The position numbers and the translations under genes were made by a program. Of a stretch of 64,000 bases of DNA, positions 12,661 to 25,990 are shown one piece after another. Location of the stretch: the NCBI GenBank assembly GCA_026874595.1, contig CM049313.1, positions 21,655,508 through 21,719,507 of the forward strand, written 5' to 3'. Numbering within the stretch: the stretch's first letter is position 1; the number at the start of each line of letters is the position of its first letter. This stretch comes from Sipunculus nudus. Lineage: Eukaryota; Annelida; Sipuncula; Golfingiida; Sipunculidae. Below the pieces are notes generated by a model. It was not told where the DNA came from. It saw only the letters and a program-made list of their open reading frames with translations, and ran no database searches.

Positions 12661-13059
12661 CTAGAGTTTATATTATTGGAAAGAGCCTTTACATTATCAT
12701 TTCAGATGTATAGGAGAGATGTACGTTCCCCAGTTGAGAAATTATCATTCAGTACTTAATATTATCTGATCTGTGAAAAAAAAAATAACTCCTCAATGCC
12801 TTTATATGAAAAAAATAATATCCCTGGCTAATACTCCCGGTAGCACACTCTAGCACATCCATCTCCAGGTTGTCTGTCGAAGTATTGACACAGCTTTGGC
12901 CGCGAATACACAAATCAGTCCGTAATCTTAACATCTGGTTATGAGTGATAAATGAACAAAAAACATGTCACTCCACAAACCAAGTGTAAATTCATTTCTA
13001 TGGTAATAGGTGAGTTGATGTGTGGCGTACAGATTGGCTATCTATCGTCCAGTAAACTG

Positions 13060-13325
13060 TGAGGATAAGGGGCGGATATAGGGGGGGGGGAGCAGGGGGC
13101 GCCCCCCCCTTCTTTTCGACCTCACCAAAAAAGTCTGGGGAAAGACTCGTCGTACACCGTCACGCTTTACAATGTGTGTCTTGTTTTAATGCATTTATGC
13201 CACCCGAAACTGCACGATTACAACCTGAATTAAAAAAAAAATGTCTATACCTTGGAAGGAGTCTCCCACCCTCGGCGCTTCGCGCTTCGGCTCAACCGAT
13301 TCTTAATCCCTGTAATAGACCCTGA
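13060..13325 (+). repeat. GC-rich dispersed repeat with G-run/C-run palindrome
   Basis: GGGGGGGGG, then AGCAGGGGGCGCCCCCCC, are followed by TTTTCGACCTCACC and by CCTCGGCGCTTCGCGCTTCGG near 13271. This pattern resembles a repeat I recall in several marine invertebrates. The frame across it is a composition artefact. Confidence 0.4.
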
Positions 13326-13798
13326 GGATTATGCTTGGGTGGATGTGGTCAGAAATTCAACAAACATGCAGGTGGATATACCATTATGCTGAGTTCAAAA
13401 CGATTTTTGGATCATATGGAAGGTTTTCAAATATATCTATCGATAAATCTTGTTTATGTTGTGACAGCATAACTGTAGGCAATGCGTCATGAAATATGTT
13501 ACCTCAAAAGTTCGTTTCCGTGCGCTCCCTCCATTGTCCAGGCTCCTCCGTGAGACTAGTATAAAGGGCAAGAGGCCTATAACAAGAGGCCTGTACACAT
13601 ACAACTTAGATATTTATTACTCTAAGATGCGCCATGAGAACCAAATGCTTAGCCTTACGACATGTGGAAATAAATGCGCGGGGTCTGTGCATGAGCTTTA
13701 GCTTTGACAACGAGACGTATGAGAGGATCACTTAGGCCGGATACAACACATTTTTGGAATAACTCTAATATCTGAGTTTATTATTACGTCTCCCTCGT

Positions 13799-13803
13799 TA
13801 ATA

Positions 13804-13885
<82 letters not shown>
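13799..13885. repeat. (TA)n microsatellite, about 87 bp
   Basis: The longest near-pure TA tract of the window, with one TG near 13809. Confidence 0.98.
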
Positions 13886-13886
<1 letters not shown>

Positions 13887-16800
13887 TCTAGTGAGCTAAG
13901 GACTCAAAACATATTAAAATGCCATTGCACACATCTGTTTTTGGAATATACCTCTATCATTTGGTTTTATAGGGATGTATCCATAGTTATGCGCACCCCT
14001 CTACAGGCCGCCCATTCACATTCTATTATAGCTAGCACTCAGGAGCTTCCGGCCTTGATATAATAATTTTATTTTTAATTAAGATGGCACCTGTGTTCTT
14101 TGTGGAGGATTCCCTTGCATTCCTAATGCCTTAAGGATATTTGTATAAACTACCTGGACGTGTTCATTGTTTTCCGCAGTAAACAGTGTTCATTTAAAAA
14201 GTATAATTTATGCGGTCAAGAGTAGATATTTCTGATATAATCTAAATACGTTTTGTTATACTTTTTCCTGTCATTTACAGAATAAGGTATGCATTGTTTT
14301 CTCATAATTTAAAGAAAGGCATATGAATTAAATTTATGTATTATAATATATTGTTTATTTTTTATTAATCGGGACATATGTTAGAATCTAAGTAGATGTT
14401 TCAATGGAATACACGAAATCAGATACAAGTGCAAATACAAATGCAAGTAAATCATATTATATTGAAAACTGACCCATGGTCATTCATTTGATAATACAGT
14501 CATATTTGAATAGTGTATTGCAAGATACATTAAACACTCAATTCAAAGGGAAACACAACTTTTGACCAACGATTAATCACAATTAAAAATACCCTGTTGC
14601 ACCGTATTTTAAAATAAATTGTGTATTTGACGCTCACCCAGACGCTGCATCAATTTTACAAAAAAAATATTTTTTTTTCTGGAAAGCCATTATGTTGTAT
14701 CTCAATTACACGCGAGTCATAATATGAATTGCATCATTATTCCTGCATGCCTATATAATTTTATTTTTTTTAATTAACATGTTTTCTTAATAAAATAAGT
14801 TATATAGCCAGGACATTTAAATAAAATGTAAAACGGGTATAGAAATGACCTTAAATAATAATTATAATCGTGACATTGACCACATATTTATCAAGATGTT
14901 AAATCCTAAAATAACGTACATGTGTGAATAGACGTTTAATGGCAAGTCTTGTATTGGCCAGTTTTAATTAGTGCCAGTAATATTTGTTTATTTATATTCT
15001 TCACTATATCACATTCTTTAATCTGAAATAAATACTAAACCTAAGCTTGAAACAATTGCTTCACTTGATCGTTTAAAATGACTTAAAAGAGAACGATAAC
15101 ATCATTCAACCTAAACATTTTATAATATGCAAAGGAGCGTGAATTGAAATCTTAAATACAACATGTTCCACAAATAAGGTAGTAAAGTTTATTTTGCTTT
15201 CAATGACGTTGTCACATAATAGCTTCTGTTTGGTTTATCAAATGATGTCACAGGTTTCCAAACGCAACGTGAAAATTATTTTATCGTGCACAAGATGGAT
15301 TCATATATTATTTGAACAAACTTTTACCTCAAATATGAAGTGTTTTTATAGGTGCAAATTTCTATTAAGTTGTGAACAATAGTTCCGTCTAGGATTGTTT
15401 TTATAAAGTTAATTATGAATGAATTGCCTAAAAATATACCTTTTAACCTCATTAATCAAAACATTACAGATTGCAAAAGTAAATTCATAATAGAATTACA
15501 TGTAAAAACACAAGCATGACAGTATACGATATTAATTACTCAGCTGAAAGGGTGCTGTATTTGTATTTTAACCTCACTGTAATTCAGTCATATCACAGCG
15601 ATGGATTAATTTACAGTTTTATTATTGTAATACAGAGCCCGTGGCTATGATCTTGTACGTATAAGAGTTCTTTCATCAGGAGGGTATCCGGGGGTGGGGG
15701 GTGGGATGGTTGTCGAGACCCTTCCCCCTTACTCCCAACTACCAACCCTTTTTCAGACTAATTTTAAATATGAGAGGTAAATTGCTCGGAATAATCACAC
15801 AATGACACCCGTTCACCCCCCCCCCCTTTAAAAAAAAAAAAAAACCCTGGACCCGCGCCTGTTCTTTATGACTTAAATATAAGAAAAAAGCCATTTTGAT
15901 TATAAAGTACCCGTCCATCTGAAGGATAAGTTAGTTATGGAAGATATGTGTTAGCTGTCTAAAGTCCCAGTGCTCGTATGATGTTAACAATACATTACAC
16001 TTGACCAGTAGCATGTGTCGTGAATTAACATGCAGACATAAAACAATTTTATTTAAAGTCATAAACCAATAAGCTGTGATTACAGCCAGAGATATTGAGT
16101 AACATTGTATGTATCTTCCTTAATCTACTTCACTGGTAATCTGGAACACCGTGACCATGAGGAAGATATAGAAAACATTATGTTGAATATATTTTCCCCG
16201 TCTTATTGTTTTAAAATTGACATTGGACATAAAGAAAAGTGAATCATGATTTGTATTTAATATGTAATAATGTGTAAACATATTTTAAATGAACATCCTG
16301 TGCAAAGCCGTCTAGTCCAGACAATGGGAAAAAGAAAACTTCATTTTGATGAAAATTAAATGTCAGCTACTCTGAAAACCATTCAGACCTTGGTATTGAA
16401 CTCCTCCTTAAAACCACCCATCTTCTTGGGCCACCTTTACAAATAAGAGCCCAATTCTGCGTGGCCCACAGTGGGTTAGGAACTCAATACACGGGTATCA
16501 CAGATGCTGCACCTGTCATCAGGACATAGGGAACTGGACTTATCGTTACAATACCGTTGTGATAGTGTCTACAATGACATTGAATTTACATTTCACCCAT
16601 GAACCGTAAAGGACGTATTGCAGAGATACTTTAAGGAGAAGGAGGTCCATTTATTTACTACTTTAATACACGGTTTCTTTGCGAATGTTACCAAGCTGGC
16701 GATCCGTCAATTGCCTTTGGGATCGTTGTTGTCGGTCCCATGTCAATGATGTCATTAATATAAAGCATGACGACGTATAAGCAAAATTGAAATATTCTTT

Positions 16801-17387
16801 AGAGCTTCTCGACGCAATAGGATGCAAATATCACGGACTTTACGGGGTTTTAGTGATGAGAGCTGGCACCAGGTTAACTCTATTGGAAAGCCTTCATGGA
16901 ATCAGTTTTATGTTACGCATTTAAGTATCAAACATAAATACTTAGCCTGGTAGGGCTAGGATCCAGTGTTTTATAGATTCAGTGTTATTTTTTTCACATT
17001 TTTATATGAAGTGTGTATTAATAAATATATTATAACCAGTATATCAACTATATATATATGTATGTTTTTAAGGAACCTAATAACAACAGATCGCGTAGTC
17101 GTGACGAGCATAAATTTAGGTAGGGGGATATAAAAAATCAGATTCCGCAACACTAGGCAGCGTGAAATGTTTAGGGGGATGAATAAAGATGTCAGTGTTT
17201 TTTTACAAATTAACAAATGATTATAATTTATTCTAAGAACAATCCTTACATTACAATACACTAAACCAATACAATTACACAGTATAACAATAAACATGTA
17301 CAGTACCACAGTGTCCAGATCCTAGACTTTGATTTCTGGATACCACCACTGTCACAGCTCAACAAGAGTCCTTTAAAGGGGAACGCT
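13886..17387. other. AT-rich intergenic sequence
   Basis: Nothing recognised except a GT/C-homopolymer stretch near 15680-15845 that ends in poly-C then poly-A. Confidence 0.55.
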
Positions 17388-17465
17388 GGGTATATAAAGG
17401 GCCCAATGGGAGCACACCATCAGTGGGAGTGGTCTGTGCATGCAGTACAGAGCTCAGGGAGATTT
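17388..17465 (+). promoter_or_regulatory. Candidate TATA promoter
   Basis: GGTATATAAAGGGC at 17388-17401 is followed about 30 bases later by CCATCAGTGG. No downstream exon is recognisable, so this rests on the motif alone. Confidence 0.2.
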
Positions 17466-19084
17466 TTCACAATTTTGGAGTTATTAAGTTTAAAACAAGC
17501 TGTATACATATAGTTTTTGTCTGAGATAAAGATTAATGTGTTGTAAATAAAATGAGCTAAGTAAAAACACTCAACTCCTCACCTGTTTGTTGTAATATAT
17601 GAGAGAATAAACAACAGTCAGTGGTAATGTCGAGTTTGAATTTGCCGGTATAAGTCACATGACCAATTCACATGGGTAAAGAGGGTGGAGCCTATGAATA
17701 GTAAACACAAATGAAGCCATATGCTCAGGGTGGTCATATGAATGTACCCCGCTCAGGGGGTTTTGTTGCTTCATGTTGAATAAGTAAAAAACAATTAAAT
17801 ATCTTACAAGTTTCAGAATGAAAATAATTAGCCTTATTCCTGTTATCTTTAGCATTTTCATTTGTCCAAGCCAGTGCGTGGCAGGTTAGTTGTTACACAC
17901 CAAATGCATTGGCAGTTCTCACGATGGTCTGGATCACTGACACTTTCATTGAGCTCCGTTATCTTTATACCCTGTCTCCATTTCTTTCATCAGCTGTATC
18001 ATGTTCCGGTTGTACACAGAAATAACTCAGTGTAGGTCAGTCTGTACAGATTCACCTTGACATGTACATCCTCAAGGACAGGGCTGATTCACATGATACT
18101 CCATATCAGACTGCTGACTAACGTTCACTTTGTTGCTGAAAATCCGAGTCTCAATGCTCAAATTTATGTGGAGCACTCATGGTTATTTACTGATGTGTTG
18201 AGCTGATTTTGCCTGCCTGTATAGTGTGTTGACCACTCTGACACAATACAGTCTGTCATGAAGGGGAGGGGGCACATTCAAAGCAAATTCTCAAGACTAG
18301 GTTAATCAAGATGGGGATTTACTTGGATATTAATAATATGAAGATAGAATAAATCTCCATGGTAATACATTGCTGATATTTGTTATATATAATATATATT
18401 ATATTTATATTAAATTGAAGTCTTATATGCTTGTAGAGAAACTGATATAAAATTTATTTTTAAAAGTTGTCATGAAAAGTATGTCATTTTACAAAAGTTT
18501 TAACAAAACATATAAAACGTATAACCAAATAACCTGAACCAATCATGAAGAAATTTGGCATGAGAAGCTGTCAGACAATGCAGCTTAGAACTAATAAAAC
18601 TCATTGTCACGAGGCAGTTAAACCTGCAACCAGTCATTTGACCAGTTCCTGATAATGCTCCTGAATATTAGGAATACAAGGGCAAACATGAATCCTGTCT
18701 TTCTGAAAATAATTGTAGTTAAGCTTTTAATTAGATTAAATAATTAACAAGTTTAAGTCATGTAGACTACCGGTGCATCATGCAGCACAGCTTTACCCCT
18801 CCAACCATGCATGTCTCACAGCACACGGTGATGTTTATCAACAGAGCTCCCTGCTGGTACAGGGTTGACACTGATGCATGACTTGCTGTACTGCATGAAC
18901 TGGTGGTAGGTCCTACCGGAGATTCCCCTTTAACACCAATAATCCACGTAAATAGTAATAATCCAAAGGCTAACTGGAGACCGTCCGTATTAAACCTGTT
19001 GAATATCTGTTAAATATAAGTGCGTTGAATATCTGACACCATTGCAATTAACGGAAAAGGTCCAAAAACTGACGAGAAAGTAAC
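17466..19084. other. Intergenic sequence
   Basis: No gene or repeat recognised on either strand. Confidence 0.5.
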
Positions 19085-19345
19085 TGTTACGTTGCTGTTT
19101 ACAACGTAAGGACTAAGAAGAGTTCTTTACACTTAAAACCCTTTATTCAGTAACTACACATACGTCCAGCCTGGAGCCCGGTATACTAAAGACTGCCTTA
19201 ACATGACACCCAGCGTGAGAGTCCGAGGCTGGCGCAGCCCTGCGTGCCTGTATGACGGGGTCGAGGCCCGGTCAACCAGCCTGACACTGACAGCCAGATG
19301 CCCGACACGCTGTCCCATTAATCACTGCACGAGTCACCCGTAACA
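19085..19345 (-). mobile_element. LTR, probably gypsy-type, solo or separated from the pol relic
   Basis: A 261-bp GC-richer block reads, on the minus strand, from TGTTACGGG to CAACGTAACA, so its ends form the short inverted repeat TGTTAC/GTAACA typical of LTRs. An AATAAA sits about 55 bases before the 3' end, as expected for an R/U5 boundary. Flanking 5-mers (GTAAC and TTACC on the plus strand) match at only three of five positions, so a target duplication is not secure. No polypurine tract precedes it. It lies about 690 bp beyond the truncated integrase on the same strand and could be that element's 3' LTR or an unrelated solo LTR. Confidence 0.5.
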
Positions 19346-20036
19346 TTACCGCGGGCTTTTAAAAAGTGAGTTACACTCGAACTAAAATTCAGTGTACATA
19401 TAATACATTCAATCTTTAAAATACAAAGCAGTGATACAATACAAAAAAGATGGGACAGGCTGGTTCATTTACAAAACAAACAAATGATGATACATAGGAA
19501 CGTTAACGCATGCAGACTTATAATGAACGTATAGTTAAGTAAGTGCAAACATGAAGATATGAAATAACAAATAATATGCAAGTACATGTATACACGCACG
19601 AGCATACTTTAATTGAGAGCATCGTACAGGTGAGAGATATATATGTATACAAAATATCGGCATGTAACTATAATAAGTACATCTTTGAAACTACGAAAGT
19701 GAGCAAAATTATTAGGAAACAAAATGTATGAAGGGAATTGGAAAATACAGCTGACTATTTCGGAGATACCTTGACCATAAGTGAAAGTGGTGAAGATGTG
19801 AGGAGACATCACTGGCGGCATATATGGGTATATAGAAGAGAATATTCTGTGCTGTCTAAACATGGGCTGGTGTTGTATGCGAACTGTACAAATGGTATAT
19901 GCTCGTCCCAACAGTCATGATCGGTGTCTAATAATTTGGACAGGGATCGCAAAATGGTGGACATTTGACGTTCGCTTTGACCATTACAGGCCGGATGAAA
20001 ACTTGTGGTGTGAGTTTTTCTTACCTGTAAGAGTTT

Positions 20037-21775
20037 TCAAGTTTCTCTCACGATATTAGATAGGTAGATTTTGCGTCTATCTGAGTGGTATAGCAAGGGC
20101 GTGCCATGACGGCAGATCACGGTGCGAACAAAGGCGCGAGCTACTGTGGCTGCCTTGATATCAGCCAGGGGTATCATTTCAACATATTTGGTGAAATAGT
20201 CTATAAACACCAACACATATTTGTTACCCGTGTTTTTACACGCAGGTAACGGGCCTAAAATGTCACTACTTACATTTTCAAATGGACCTCCTACTGGCAT
20301 AGGCGTTATGTTTGCTTTTACAGGATGGACAGGTTGTTTTCTTTGGCAACAAACTTGACAGGATTTTACCCAGTTCGTAATGTCTGAGTATTGGTTTGGC
20401 CAATAGAATTGTATTCTCACTTTAGCCAAAGTTCGTGCAATACCCATGTGTCCTCCTGATAAGGGAGAGTCATGCATTCTCTTATTATTTGTGATATCAA
20501 ATACTGTGGGACTGCAAGCTGGATATGGCAACGGGATGGTCTAGGGCCCTTGCCATTTGAAGTCCAAACATGATAAAGCACATCTTTGTACAGGAAATAA
20601 TGAGAATGAAGAGTCAGTACATCTCGGCGGGTTCTGTTGTCATTTGGGAGGATGCCATCCTGAATGTAATCTATGATATGAGCATACCTCGTGTCATTAT
20701 GCTGGGACTCTTTGATTTTGTCCATACATAATTTATCACGCGTTTCACACATAATTGTTTCAGCTGCCTGCAGATGGGTTGGAACATTAGCAGACTCTAC
20801 GCATGCGCTATCGGTTGCATCATCAGTAGGGGCTGGGTTTTTGGAGGGGAGCGGTGGTGTTGCATCACCAGCGACTACAGACCTGGGTTCATTACTCTCG
20901 TTTGATGTACTGATTTGACATATCGCATCTGTTTCTATTCATTCCTCTGGGTATATGCGCCTGGAGCAAATGTCAGCATTAGTGTGACTGCTTACAGGAC
21001 GATAAACCAGATTCATTTCATACCCTTGGAGGAAAGCAATCCATCTTGCAAACTTACCAGTAGGGCGCTTGTTGTTCAACAGGTAGCGCAGAGGCATGTG
21101 ATCAACAATGGCCGTAAAAGGGGCGTTTCTCAAATAACAGTCAAAATGTTTGATTGCATTTACCAAGGCTAAGCATTCTTTTTCTGTGGTACTATAATTT
21201 TGTTCCGTTTGGTCAGAGATTTGCCAATGTAAGAAATGACCTTTTCCTGGCCATTTTGAATTTGACACAAAACGGCTCCAAGTGCATAATTACTTGCATC
21301 TGTATACAATTTGAATGGCTTTTCCAAGTCTGAATATGCCAGCAATGGGGGGTCGGTGAGAGCTGTCTTCAATTCATTGAAGGCTTGATCACATTCCTGT
21401 GACCAGACAAATTCTGCGTGTCTTTTGGTTAGAGCATACAAGGGAGCGGCTATTTTACTGTAAGGCCGGAAATGCCTAGGAACTGGCGCAATTCAGTTAT
21501 ATTGACAGGTTGGGGGAAGTCTTTTATAGCCAAAACTTTGTCTGGATCGGGCGAGATACCCTGTGCATCGACAATGTGACCTAGGTATTTAATATGTGAC
21601 TGAGCAAAAGAACATTTCTGAGTTTTCAATTTTAGGCCCGCGTTTTGGAGCCTTTTCAGAACCTGTTCGATGTGTTTGACATGTTCTGCAAAGGTCTTAC
21701 TGTATATTATGCAATTATCTAAATATATAGTGCATATCTCAAAATTTAGACCTCTGACTCTTAGTGCTCGCTGGT
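20037..21775 (-). mobile_element. Ty3/gypsy retrotransposon pol relic (RT end, RNase H, integrase)
   Basis: On the minus strand the frames run in gypsy pol order. First comes the RT end, from the YxDD box near 21740 through KYLGH and RQFLG, to the thumb and KIAAPLYALT near 21440. RNase H follows, with TDASNYALGAVL, TEKECLALV and the DHMPLRYLL segment, about 21395-20940. A linker leads into integrase, with an H..H..C..C zinc-binding segment at about 20490-20350 and core motifs SDILGPLP and GTPLLYHSD near 20080. The element is dead. The catalytic box reads YLDN instead of YLDD. Frameshifts occur near 21465, 21240 and 20450, and a stop lies at 20939. The front of RT and everything after the second integrase Asp are missing, including the catalytic Glu. 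No gag or protease was seen. Confidence 0.9.
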
Positions 21776-24194
21776 ATTTTCCTTTCTGCCGGCTCTAAAC
21801 ACTACCCCTAATTTAAAGCTTCTCACCCGAAAATTCTAGAAATGGAAAATTCCAAAGAACAATACACACGCAATACACTCTAAAAAAAAACGCTGTATCC
21901 CTACGCTTCAGACCCCACACGCGAGCCAGCGCCCAACGAGCGAGGTTCCCATAGCAACGAACTATGCCTGCGCTACACGAGTCAGAATGACAACAGACAC
22001 ATGTCACACTTCTGCGCACAATAAATAGACACCTGTAACGATGTTTATATATGTATGATTGTATGTGTGAAATATGTTATTAGATATATAATAAAATATA
22101 GGTTGAAGTAGGCAGTTATTAGATTTCCTGTGCTGGACATTAGTTGGTAATCGGCTACAATATTTTGTACAAGTATATGTGATAACAATGGTTTGATGTA
22201 GGATATTTAAGGCATTTTTGCATGCCAGCGCAAATCTGTGACAGCAGATTTTACACATCAATTCAACATATCAAAATTAGTAATTTTTAAAGTAAATGAA
22301 CAAAGTAAAACCCCCATGTCTAGATATATCGAATGTATACTATATTACTTACACGACATACCTGCCACCACAGATTTTATTACTTATTAAGCACCGATAG
22401 CCAGCCCGCTGTCACTGTGCACGAACGAAAAAACAGGAATTTCTCACACACACTATTTAGATATGCCAGAACTTGTTTACAGAGCAGAGGCTAAGTCATG
22501 GGAACTTGCATGAGCACATACTACACTTACCATGTAAAGCCATGTAAAATCAAGTACTTTGCGACATTACTTTGTATACATGAAAGCTTTGTAACAAGGG
22601 TAAAAGGGTGTTTTTATATGTTTACATTAAAGGCAATAGAGCCAATTCAGGGCAATACACTTATTATGAACCAAGGGAACTGATATACGTATGGTTAATT
22701 GTCAATTTTATGAAAGCGTTTCAAGCTGTTTCTGTACTAGATTTAATCGGTCAATAGCTGTCTAATAAATACAAGAAGAAGGCAACTACAAATACAAAGA
22801 AGGCAGCTTTGTTTTAAGAATGTGTTTAAACCCATGCTATTAATGCTTCACGATAATTCTGAACTTCGATATTTTCCTGAACGGAAAGAATTGCCAATTT
22901 TCTATAGAGATATATAATGTAACTATCCGCTACATAGGCAAGACCAAGATGTGAGGACAACATATATTATTGAACAATAAGTTCATGTTCCGTGGTAAAT
23001 ACTTCAAATTAAAAAAAAAATACTAAAAAATACACGCACACATATGTATATATATATATGATAGAAAATATGTATTGATTATTGAGTAATCTATTCTACT
23101 TGACCTGCGACAAAAAAGGGTAAAATACAAGATATACATGCAAAACCAAGCCAATTGTTTGATGGTGTGGAGATCCTTTTAAAAACAATTAGTTTAGTAA
23201 AAATGAATGATGTAAATTTAATATTAAATTAGTGCTTATCATTTATTAAAAATAAAATAATAATAATACCAATAATAAAACTAATGCTAAAAATGTTACA
23301 ATATCTAATTTTGAACAATAATACCTGTTTAATTATAATATAAACAGTGTAATATATCGTTTATATTATCAGTTATACCGTAATGACACCATTTAAATTT
23401 ATATCAACCAATTACTAATAATATTTTTTTTTCAATACAAAATGTTTCATAATAAAACAATGCATCACATATCATATGCATAACACAATTTGTACACCAT
23501 AAGAGTGATAAAAATGTGTATGTTATATGTTATTAATATTTTAATCGTTATAAGAAAAAGCATCGGAGTGACATATATTACAGGACTCCATGTACAAACT
23601 TTGACTTTAATTTTATATAACATTCACAGTTGGATGATTCGAGTAAATGCAACATTATATTATAGACAAAGGCATTTGATTTTGTTTTATGTTTACTTTT
23701 ACACATTTTGTTACTTATATTGTATAGTAGCAAAAATGGAAACAGAAATTTTATATCATTATCTGCCTGAAACTTCTAATGTTCTGCAGCTACATATTAT
23801 TCACAAAAAATTGCGTTATTCCATATAAGCACTGCTGTCAGAAGCCTATTACTGTTCTTATACGTTTTCACCCTGGGGCATGTCATTTATTATTTATTGT
23901 GTGATAATAAGAAGTAGTATATTTATTGAATAAATATACAGTTGTCAGATGCAAACAACAATTCTGATTACAGAACTGCTATGTCTACAAAAATTGTAAA
24001 AGGTCATATCAACATATTTTAGCATTTTTGTGTAAAACTTCTAATGCTATCACTTTATATGCACTACTGTTAGCAGTCATTACAAAATATATAATGCACG
24101 GACTGTACGATGTAAACATGTGAGATTTCCTCTGTTTTTCTTTTCTTCCCTAAACAAAAAAGGTTATTGTCCATACTTTTTGTTTGTTTATTAT
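21776..24194. other. Intergenic sequence after the gypsy relic
   Basis: 21780-22020 is GC-richer, with homology to RT ending at its edge. It is either foreign flank or an unrecognised repeat. The rest is AT-rich and shows nothing. Confidence 0.5.
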
Positions 24195-24975
24195 CCCGAA
24201 AGCTTTCGAAGCACACAGGTTTTTTTCGTAAGGTGGAAAGTGATCACGGGTTGAGATGTACATATTATAATATATATTCTGATATCTGGTCAGAAAATCC
24301 ACGAGGTAAAAGTACCTACCACAATGCTCGTAATTCTTTGAATTCAATCATTATAAAAGGAAGCTTGGATGATTTACCGAAAACAAAGAGGTTCTTACCA
24401 CTTGCCATACCAGCGAGTCCCTTCCCAAAATGCAAAAGTGCCTCGATGTGATATCGGTGTCAAGAGTGTTGTTATTCCCGTGGACGTCATTCACGTGATA
24501 CACTAATAAAAAACATCATCGATCCAACTTAAGAAAAGCTGATAAGAGAATGTTATGAATAATAGTGTAATTCCAAGCTAAGGTCATCTCTCGACACAAT
24601 TTACCCATCAGTACGATTTAAATTTGCCTGACTTTGCTATGTAGACCATCAGTTTAGGCCTAATTATGGTCAAAAATGGTCAAATGGACATCTTATTTTA
24701 AAATCAATGACCTAATATTTGTTTGCTATGTCGATTTTGTTACAAAACTAAGGACGTTATTGCGTATAAATTGCAAAAAATATTCTAAATCAGATGAATC
24801 CTTTATCCATAATCCCCGGTCGACTCGGCGAGAACCAACAGAGATCAATGGCTTATTAGTTAATCATTAACTGGCCGGGCAGTGTACTTCATTTATTGAC
24901 GGGTTTGAACAGGTGGCATGCTAGTAAGCGTGTGTTATCTTTATTACCGGCACTACATTCTGCACTTACATTTTG
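24195..24975 (+). repeat. Dispersed block R1, copy a
   Basis: Aligns by eye with 36028-37055 and 42139-42905. Shared landmarks in order are TCTGATAT.TGGTCAGAAA, CCTACCACAATGCT, TATAAAAGGAAGCTTG, GAGGTTCTTACCAC, GCCATACCAGCGAGTCCCTT, AAAGCTGATAA, TTAATCATTAACTGGCC and TTTATTGACGGG. No protein family is recognisable. Each copy contains TATAAAAGG and, in b and c, GTATATAGGA, so the block may derive from a duplicated 5' flanking region. Confidence 0.8.
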
Positions 24976-25287
24976 TATTGCAAGGTCCAGTCATACAATA
25001 TACTTGAAAGAATTGTGTCTTTTAGAAAAAAAGCTGGGACTAGGGAATGTAAAAATGCTGTATGAGCTCTACAATTGCAGTGTCACACGGAAAGCTAAGG
25101 CTCTCATGGCCGATCCCTCTCATTCGCTTAACAGGCTTATAACGTTATGTCACCTTTAGTTTGGGAAAAAGTTTAAGATCTATACAATCCGTACAGCAAG
25201 ATACAGCAAGACATTCGGACCTGCTAGCATCAGGATTCTTAACGATGTGAAAACTACTCTGATCTAATGTGAAATATCAATTTATCC

Positions 25288-25510
25288 ACTTATTACCTCC
25301 GCCAAGCCTAGCGGCGGGGGTTATGATTACGGGAGCATATGTTTGTCTTTCTGTTTGTCTGTTAGCAAAATAACACAAAAAGTCCTCAACGTGGTTTGAC
25401 GAAGTTTTCAGGATAGCTCCGCAATGATACAAGGAACAATTGATTCAATTTTGGGGGCGACCCATGCGTAAATAACCCCGAAATGAGCTCTAGTATTTTA
25501 TGGGGGGGGG
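25288..25510 (+). repeat. Dispersed repeat starting with a CCTCCGCC hairpin
   Basis: ACCTCCGCCAAGCCTAGCGGCGGGGGTTATG can form a stem (CC.CCGCC with GGCGGGGG). It is followed by TTTGTCTTTCTGTTTGTCTG, TTAGCAAAATAAC and ACAAGGAACAATTGATTCAA, a combination I recall from many aquatic invertebrate genomes. The class is unknown to me. Confidence 0.45.
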
Positions 25511-25844
25511 GGGGGGTTAATGCGTAATTAGTTCACTGGGACGAAGCAGGTGACCATATAGCCATATTTGGTGTGCGAGTCGTGACGTCATATTGGACGA
25601 CCTATGTGCTACTCCAGGGCACAACCGGTAAAGCGCGACGACGAAATGGGCATCGGATGGGTCATGGGTGTGCAGCCGTAGGGGATCCCTCCCCTCCCCT
25701 ACACAGACTTTTTTGACACTAAATGATACATCTAATTATAAGCGACTTATCATTGTAATGTAAGGAATAAAGACAATGTTGTGACAACACTATTCTGAAA
25801 TAGACGCCTTGATGCCTCTGGTATGACGCCTTAAGGTTTCAAGG

Positions 25845-25990
25845 TATTTATGCCGCCATGGCAGTAACGGGGGCAGAAAGGTAACCCTGCTGTTAACCAC
25901 TGCATTACCTCACCCAAGTTCGATTCTCAGCAAATACTTCACATATTTAATGGTTTCAGAAGTCACAAGACCTTTGTCGGGCGTATTAAG
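25845..25990 (+). mobile_element. Possible tRNA-derived SINE relic
   Basis: An A-box-like TGGCAGTAACGG (25859-25870) is followed about 57 bases later by a B-box-like AAGTTCGATTCTC (25916-25928). The surrounding sequence cannot be folded into a good tRNA, and the element's ends are not visible. Confidence 0.35.

Noticed and set aside
13059-13325. 88-codon Gly/Pro-rich frame
   Set aside because: Product of the G-run/C-run repeat.
20691-21172. Plus-strand open frames over the gypsy relic
   Set aside because: Shadows of the minus-strand pol sequence.
23490-23828. 112-codon hydrophobic open frame
   Set aside because: AT-driven composition, with no signal of a domain, splice context or homologue in the window. 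Likely chance.
24167-24451. 94-codon frame inside R1 copy a
   Set aside because: The frame is not preserved in R1 copies b and c, so coding selection is not supported.
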